Part shown: positions 61,328 to 64,000 of the stretch, one piece after another | Position numbering within the stretch: position 1 is the first letter of the stretch | Layout: each line of letters opens with the position of its first letter | Source: Hyphomicrobiales bacterium | GTDB lineage: Bacteria; Pseudomonadota; Alphaproteobacteria; Rhizobiales; Beijerinckiaceae | Assembly (NCBI GenBank): GCA_017302635.1 | Contig: JAFLCX010000001.1 | Coordinates: 1,116,001 to 1,180,000, forward strand | Length of the DNA stretch: 64,000 nucleotides | Direction: 5' to 3' | Notes under the pieces: model-generated | The model's input: only the letters and a program-made list of their open reading frames with translations | Told to the model about the DNA's origin: nothing | The model's database searches: none | Made by a program: the position numbers and the translations under genes

Positions 61328-61540
61328 TCAATCCTCGAGCCTGCGGGCCTCTTCGGGCAGCATGATCGGAATGCCGTCGCGCACCGGGTAGGCGAGTTTC
61401 GCCGCCCGGCTGACAAGCTCCTGATGCACGGCGTCATAATCGAGTGTCGATTTGGTCACCGGGCAGACCAGCAGTTCCAGGAGCTTTGGGTCCACGCTGC
61501 GCTCGGGGGCCGCGATGGTTTCCTCAACCTTGTCTGTCAT
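61328..61540 (-). CDS. Trm112-family small protein
   Basis: A 70-residue protein with the pattern [17 protein letters not shown] and the [15 protein letters not shown] end, as in bacterial YcaR/Trm112 proteins. Only one cysteine is present, so the zinc site of eukaryotic Trm112 is lost. Trm112 activates methyltransferases; a bacterial partner is not known here. AGGAG lies seven bases before the ATG at 61540. It is the last gene of the ProX-thioredoxin-LON group. Confidence 0.82.
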   Translation of the reverse strand: MTDKVEETIAAPERSVDPKLLELLVCPVTKSTLDYDAVHQELVSRAAKLAYPVRDGIPIMLPEEARRLED

Positions 61541-61561
61541 GTCCAATCTCCTGTGCCTCGC

Positions 61562-62233
61562 CTACTGCAAGCGCGGTTCGTCATCACCATCCTTGCGCGC
61601 CAGCTCCATCTCGGTGATGGCGATCAGCATGTCGGCGCGGGCTTTCAATGTGGCGGCTTCCAGCAGGGCCTGTTTCTCGCGAATGCCGTAGGGTGACATC
61701 ATCGAGAGCGCATTCACGAGGGCCTCATTCGGCGCTTGCTCGATGCTGGCCCAATCAATCGGAACGCGGTTGGCATCCGAGAAGTTGCGCAGAGCCGAGA
61801 GAAGCCCCGTCCGATCAACCTCGTCTTCGCCACGCCCCGCAACAAGATCATCGGCGAAGGCGGAAAAATCGACCTTGGCTCGACGGAAGGGCGTTTCGGA
61901 ACCCAGTTCCTCGATGATGCGAAAGCGCGCGATTCCGGTGAGCTGGAGAAGGTATCGCCCGTCGCCGGTTTCCGCGAATTGCGTGATTCGCCCCGCACAG
62001 CCGACCGAGTAAACATTCGGCAACCCAATTCTCTCCGCGACCGATGGATCGGGCTGGATCATGCCGATCAGCCGCGACCCGGCGAGCGCCGAGTCGATCA
62101 TGGCGATGTAGCGCGGCTCGAAAATATTCAGCGGTATCTGTCCGCGCGGCAAAAGCAACGCACCGGGCAGCGGAAAAAGCGCGAGGGTCTGAGGAAGATC
62201 GTTCGCGCCGGCATAGACCGCATTCGAAGGCAT
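61562..62233 (-). CDS. LON peptidase substrate-binding domain protein
   Basis: A 223-residue protein made of the Lon N-terminal (LAN) domain alone: FPLPGALLLPRGQIPLNIFE and the GIARFRIIEE strand. There is no ATPase or protease domain. Such proteins are widespread in alphaproteobacteria with no assigned function. It lies between the thioredoxin-like gene and the Trm112-like gene, 12 bases after the former. Confidence 0.85.
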   Translation of the reverse strand: MPSNAVYAGANDLPQTLALFPLPGALLLPRGQIPLNIFEPRYIAMIDSALAGSRLIGMIQPDPSVAERIGLPNVYSVGCAGRITQFAETGDGRYLLQLTGIARFRIIEELGSETPFRRAKVDFSAFADDLVAGRGEDEVDRTGLLSALRNFSDANRVPIDWASIEQAPNEALVNALSMMSPYGIREKQALLEAATLKARADMLIAITEMELARKDGDDEPRLQ

Positions 62234-62245
62234 GTTTGCCTCCTG

Positions 62246-63124
62246 TTACGAGAACAGGGTCGCGGACAACCGTCGCCGACCCGTGACGGTCGCGTCGTCC
62301 TGGCCACCCCAGGCCTCGAAGAACTGCAAGAGCTGCTTTCTCGCGCCGTCTTCGTTCCAGCTGCGATCCTTCTTGATGATCGCGATCAGTTCGTCGACCG
62401 CTTCCTCGCGCTTGCCGTGGGCGTTGAGCGCAAGGGCGAGGTCGAATCGCGCCTGATGATCCAGCGGATTGGCCTCCACCTTCCGCTGAAGGCTTGTCAC
62501 GTCCCCCAGAGCTTCAACTTGTTTGGCGAGTTCGAAAGCGGCGCGAGCGCCGGCAATTGCAGCATGGTGAGCCTGTTCGGGTGGCACGCGGGCGAGCATC
62601 TGCTCAGCCTGTATGAGAGCGCCGCCCACGATCTGGGACCGGATCAGGCCTCCCAGAGCATCCATGTTCTCGGGCTCCTGACCCAGAATGCCTGCGAAAA
62701 GTTCCATGGCCCCGGCGGCATCGCCGGCATCGAGCAAGGCCTTCGCCTCGTCGAGCATCGCGGCGAGATCAGCCCCCATCGGGCCGATCAGGCGCTCGAT
62801 GAAACCCTTCACCTGACTTTCCGGCAAAGCGCCCATGAAGCCATCGACCGGCTGCCCCTTCTGGAAAGCGAAGACGGCAGGGATGGATTGCACGCCGAGT
62901 TGCCCGGCGACCTGCGGATGCTCGTCGATATTCATCTTCACGAGCTTGATCCTGCCTTTTGCGGCCTTGACCACCTTTTCGATGACGGGCGTGAGTTGCT
63001 TGCAGGGTCCGCACCACGGCGCCCAGAAATCGACGAGCACGGGCTGCTTCATCGATTCCATCAGGACATCCTGACGGAAATCCTGGGTCGTTGTGTCTTT
63101 GACCAGATCAGCAGCGTCATTCAT
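62246..63124 (-). CDS. Thioredoxin-domain co-chaperone, YbbN/CnoX-like
   Basis: An N-terminal thioredoxin domain with the intact active site W37-C38-G39-P40-C41 (FWAPWCGPCKQL), followed by a helical tetratricopeptide-like C-terminal half (about 120-292). This is the YbbN/CnoX layout, a redox-linked holdase that hands clients to GroEL. E. coli YbbN lacks the active CxxC, whereas this one keeps it, so it may reduce disulfides. 292 residues. Confidence 0.9.
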   Translation of the reverse strand: MNDAADLVKDTTTQDFRQDVLMESMKQPVLVDFWAPWCGPCKQLTPVIEKVVKAAKGRIKLVKMNIDEHPQVAGQLGVQSIPAVFAFQKGQPVDGFMGALPESQVKGFIERLIGPMGADLAAMLDEAKALLDAGDAAGAMELFAGILGQEPENMDALGGLIRSQIVGGALIQAEQMLARVPPEQAHHAAIAGARAAFELAKQVEALGDVTSLQRKVEANPLDHQARFDLALALNAHGKREEAVDELIAIIKKDRSWNEDGARKQLLQFFEAWGGQDDATVTGRRRLSATLFS

Positions 63125-63234
63125 GGGCGAGAACCTTCGAAATTCGTCGAGAGCCCCGATCGGAGCCCATATTGCTCAACGCGTATGTGGAACCGGAAGG
63201 GCCGAGTTGCAACCCGTCCGGCGAGGCTTTTGCC

Positions 63235-63759
63235 TTAGGCCAGAGGTTCGATCACGCGATGGGGAAGGTCGAGCGCCGTCACCGCATGACCGGTCGCCTC
63301 GATATAGGCGACAAGATCGTCGCGCCCGAGGGCCGTTGTCCGCGAATTGATCAGCGGGTGCACGTTGATGATCGCGTGTTCCAGAAGTTTCCTTTCAAGA
63401 ATGAAAGTCACGGCCCCGGCCTCGTCGTTCACCAGGGCAAGCGGGGTGACCGAGCCGGGTTCAACACCAAGATGCGCCATCAGAAGCTCAGCATTGGCGA
63501 AGGACAGTCGCCCCTTGACCCCCAGAAGTTTGCTGGTCGCGTTGAGATCAACGGGGCTGTCTTCCTCGGCCGTGATGAGAAACAGCCGGTCGGCCTTGTC
63601 TTTCACGAAGAGGTTCTTGGTATGCCCGCCGGCTAGGGCTCCGCGCAATTCCTGCGATTCCGCGACGGTGAAGACGGGCTGGTGCTCGACAGTGCGGTAG
63701 GAAATGCCAAGGCGTGCCAAAAGGTCATAGGCTTTGGCAGAAGGATCGGGGCTGGTCAT
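63235..63759 (-). CDS. Prolyl-tRNA editing protein, ProX/YbaK family
   Basis: A 174-residue YbaK/EbsC-fold protein. Proteins of this family deacylate mischarged tRNA such as Ala-tRNA-Pro. Patterns GISYRTVEHQPVFTVAESQE and GGHTKNLFVKDK match. The ATG at 63759 is preferred to a far upstream start. It is the first gene of a group with the thioredoxin-like, LON and Trm112-like genes, separated from the former by 110 bases. Confidence 0.87.
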   Translation of the reverse strand: MTSPDPSAKAYDLLARLGISYRTVEHQPVFTVAESQELRGALAGGHTKNLFVKDKADRLFLITAEEDSPVDLNATSKLLGVKGRLSFANAELLMAHLGVEPGSVTPLALVNDEAGAVTFILERKLLEHAIINVHPLINSRTTALGRDDLVAYIEATGHAVTALDLPHRVIEPLA

Positions 63760-63910
63760 GGCTCTGGGAACGGAAAGAGGAACAAGACTTTTCTTTGCCC
63801 GGTTCGGGCTCGCCTCACAAGTCTTGAAACCTTGCCGCAAAAATGCCTCTTGCCTTGCCCGCGACTTTGGGGCTAAACACCGCCGAACCGGCGAAGAGCC
63901 GGCACTGGAT

Positions 63911-63985
63911 GCGGGTGTAGCTCAGGGGTAGAGCACAACCTTGCCAAGGTTGGGGTCAAGGGTTCGAATCCCTTTACCCGCTCCA
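63911..63985 (+). tRNA. tRNA-Gly with anticodon GCC
   Basis: The sequence folds as a cloverleaf: acceptor GCGGGTG with TACCCGC, D arm GCTC-AGGGGTA-GAGC, anticodon arm CAACC-TTGCCAA-GGTTG with anticodon GCC, T arm AAGGG-TTCGAAT-CCCTT. The discriminator base is T, and CCA is encoded (63983-63985). Confidence 0.97.
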
Positions 63986-64000
63986 ATTTTCTCTTGTTTC

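Noticed and set aside
61736..63238. Long plus-strand open frame opposite LON and thioredoxin-like genes
   Set aside because: Antisense shadow; both minus-strand genes show clear domains.

Overview
This window is a gene-dense stretch of core chromosome from an alphaproteobacterium, most likely of the order Hyphomicrobiales (Rhizobiales). The assignment rests on gene order: miaB-phoH-ybeY-corC-lnt-XRE-metK-trmB next to rimP-nusA-ylxR-infB-rbfA; hslVU divergent from a his operon carrying a DUF2628 gene; fxsA-secB facing dnaQ-coaE-aroE-maf-ppsR; hemE-hemJ-rho-mnmE-mnmG-rsmG-parA-parB; and leuS-lptE-holA. The family or genus cannot be fixed from the sequence alone. No phage, insertion sequence, integron or CRISPR array was seen, and there is no obvious accessory island.

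Layout. From 1 to 23.3 kb every gene is on the minus strand: hslV-hslU-murJ-trpS, a universal stress protein, nfu-tsaB-rimI-plsC, miaB-phoH-ybeY-corC-lnt, an XRE regulator with metK-trmB, then rimP-nusA-ylxR-infB and a truncated rbfA at the window edge. From 23.4 to 28 kb a plus-strand operon hisB-DUF2628-hisH-hisA-hisF-hisE-coaA runs with start/stop overlaps at nearly every joint. From 28 to 31.5 kb is a minus-strand group (Tim44-like gene, mltA, smr, PfkB kinase). Next come fxsA and secB (plus) and ppsR-maf-aroE-coaE-dnaQ (minus).

The most informative part is 36.4-45.4 kb. Between the divergent ppsR and hemE is a 391-bp gap with five DnaA-box-like nonamers, an AT-rich stretch, an exact IHF consensus and two GANTC methylation motifs. 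This is a candidate chromosomal replication origin. To its right, hemE-hemJ-rho-mnmE-mnmG-rsmG-parA-parB run away from it. Two exact 16-bp parS palindromes lie inside the first codons of mnmG and rsmG, just before parAB. Together these form an origin plus centromere module. GC content looks lower here than in the flanks.

The right end holds holA, lptE and leuS (minus), yggS, a YkuD-type L,D-transpeptidase, an orphan OmpR-type response regulator (CenR-like) coupled to a cyclic-nucleotide-binding protein, xthA flanked by two related palindromic intergenic repeats, a LolA-like protein, ftsK, glnK-amtB with a sigma-54-like promoter and a clear terminator, tesB, a UbiH-type monooxygenase, a Trm112-LON-thioredoxin-ProX group and tRNA-Gly(GCC).

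I did not find a convincing undescribed system. The points most worth a second look are the putative oriC, the parS sites in coding sequence, the heat-shock-type and sigma-54-type promoters, a GAAC/GTTC dyad upstream of metK, and the repeats around xthA. Coordinates of start codons were chosen from reading frame, ribosome-binding sites and overlap with neighbours; many genes here appear to use GTG or TTG starts.
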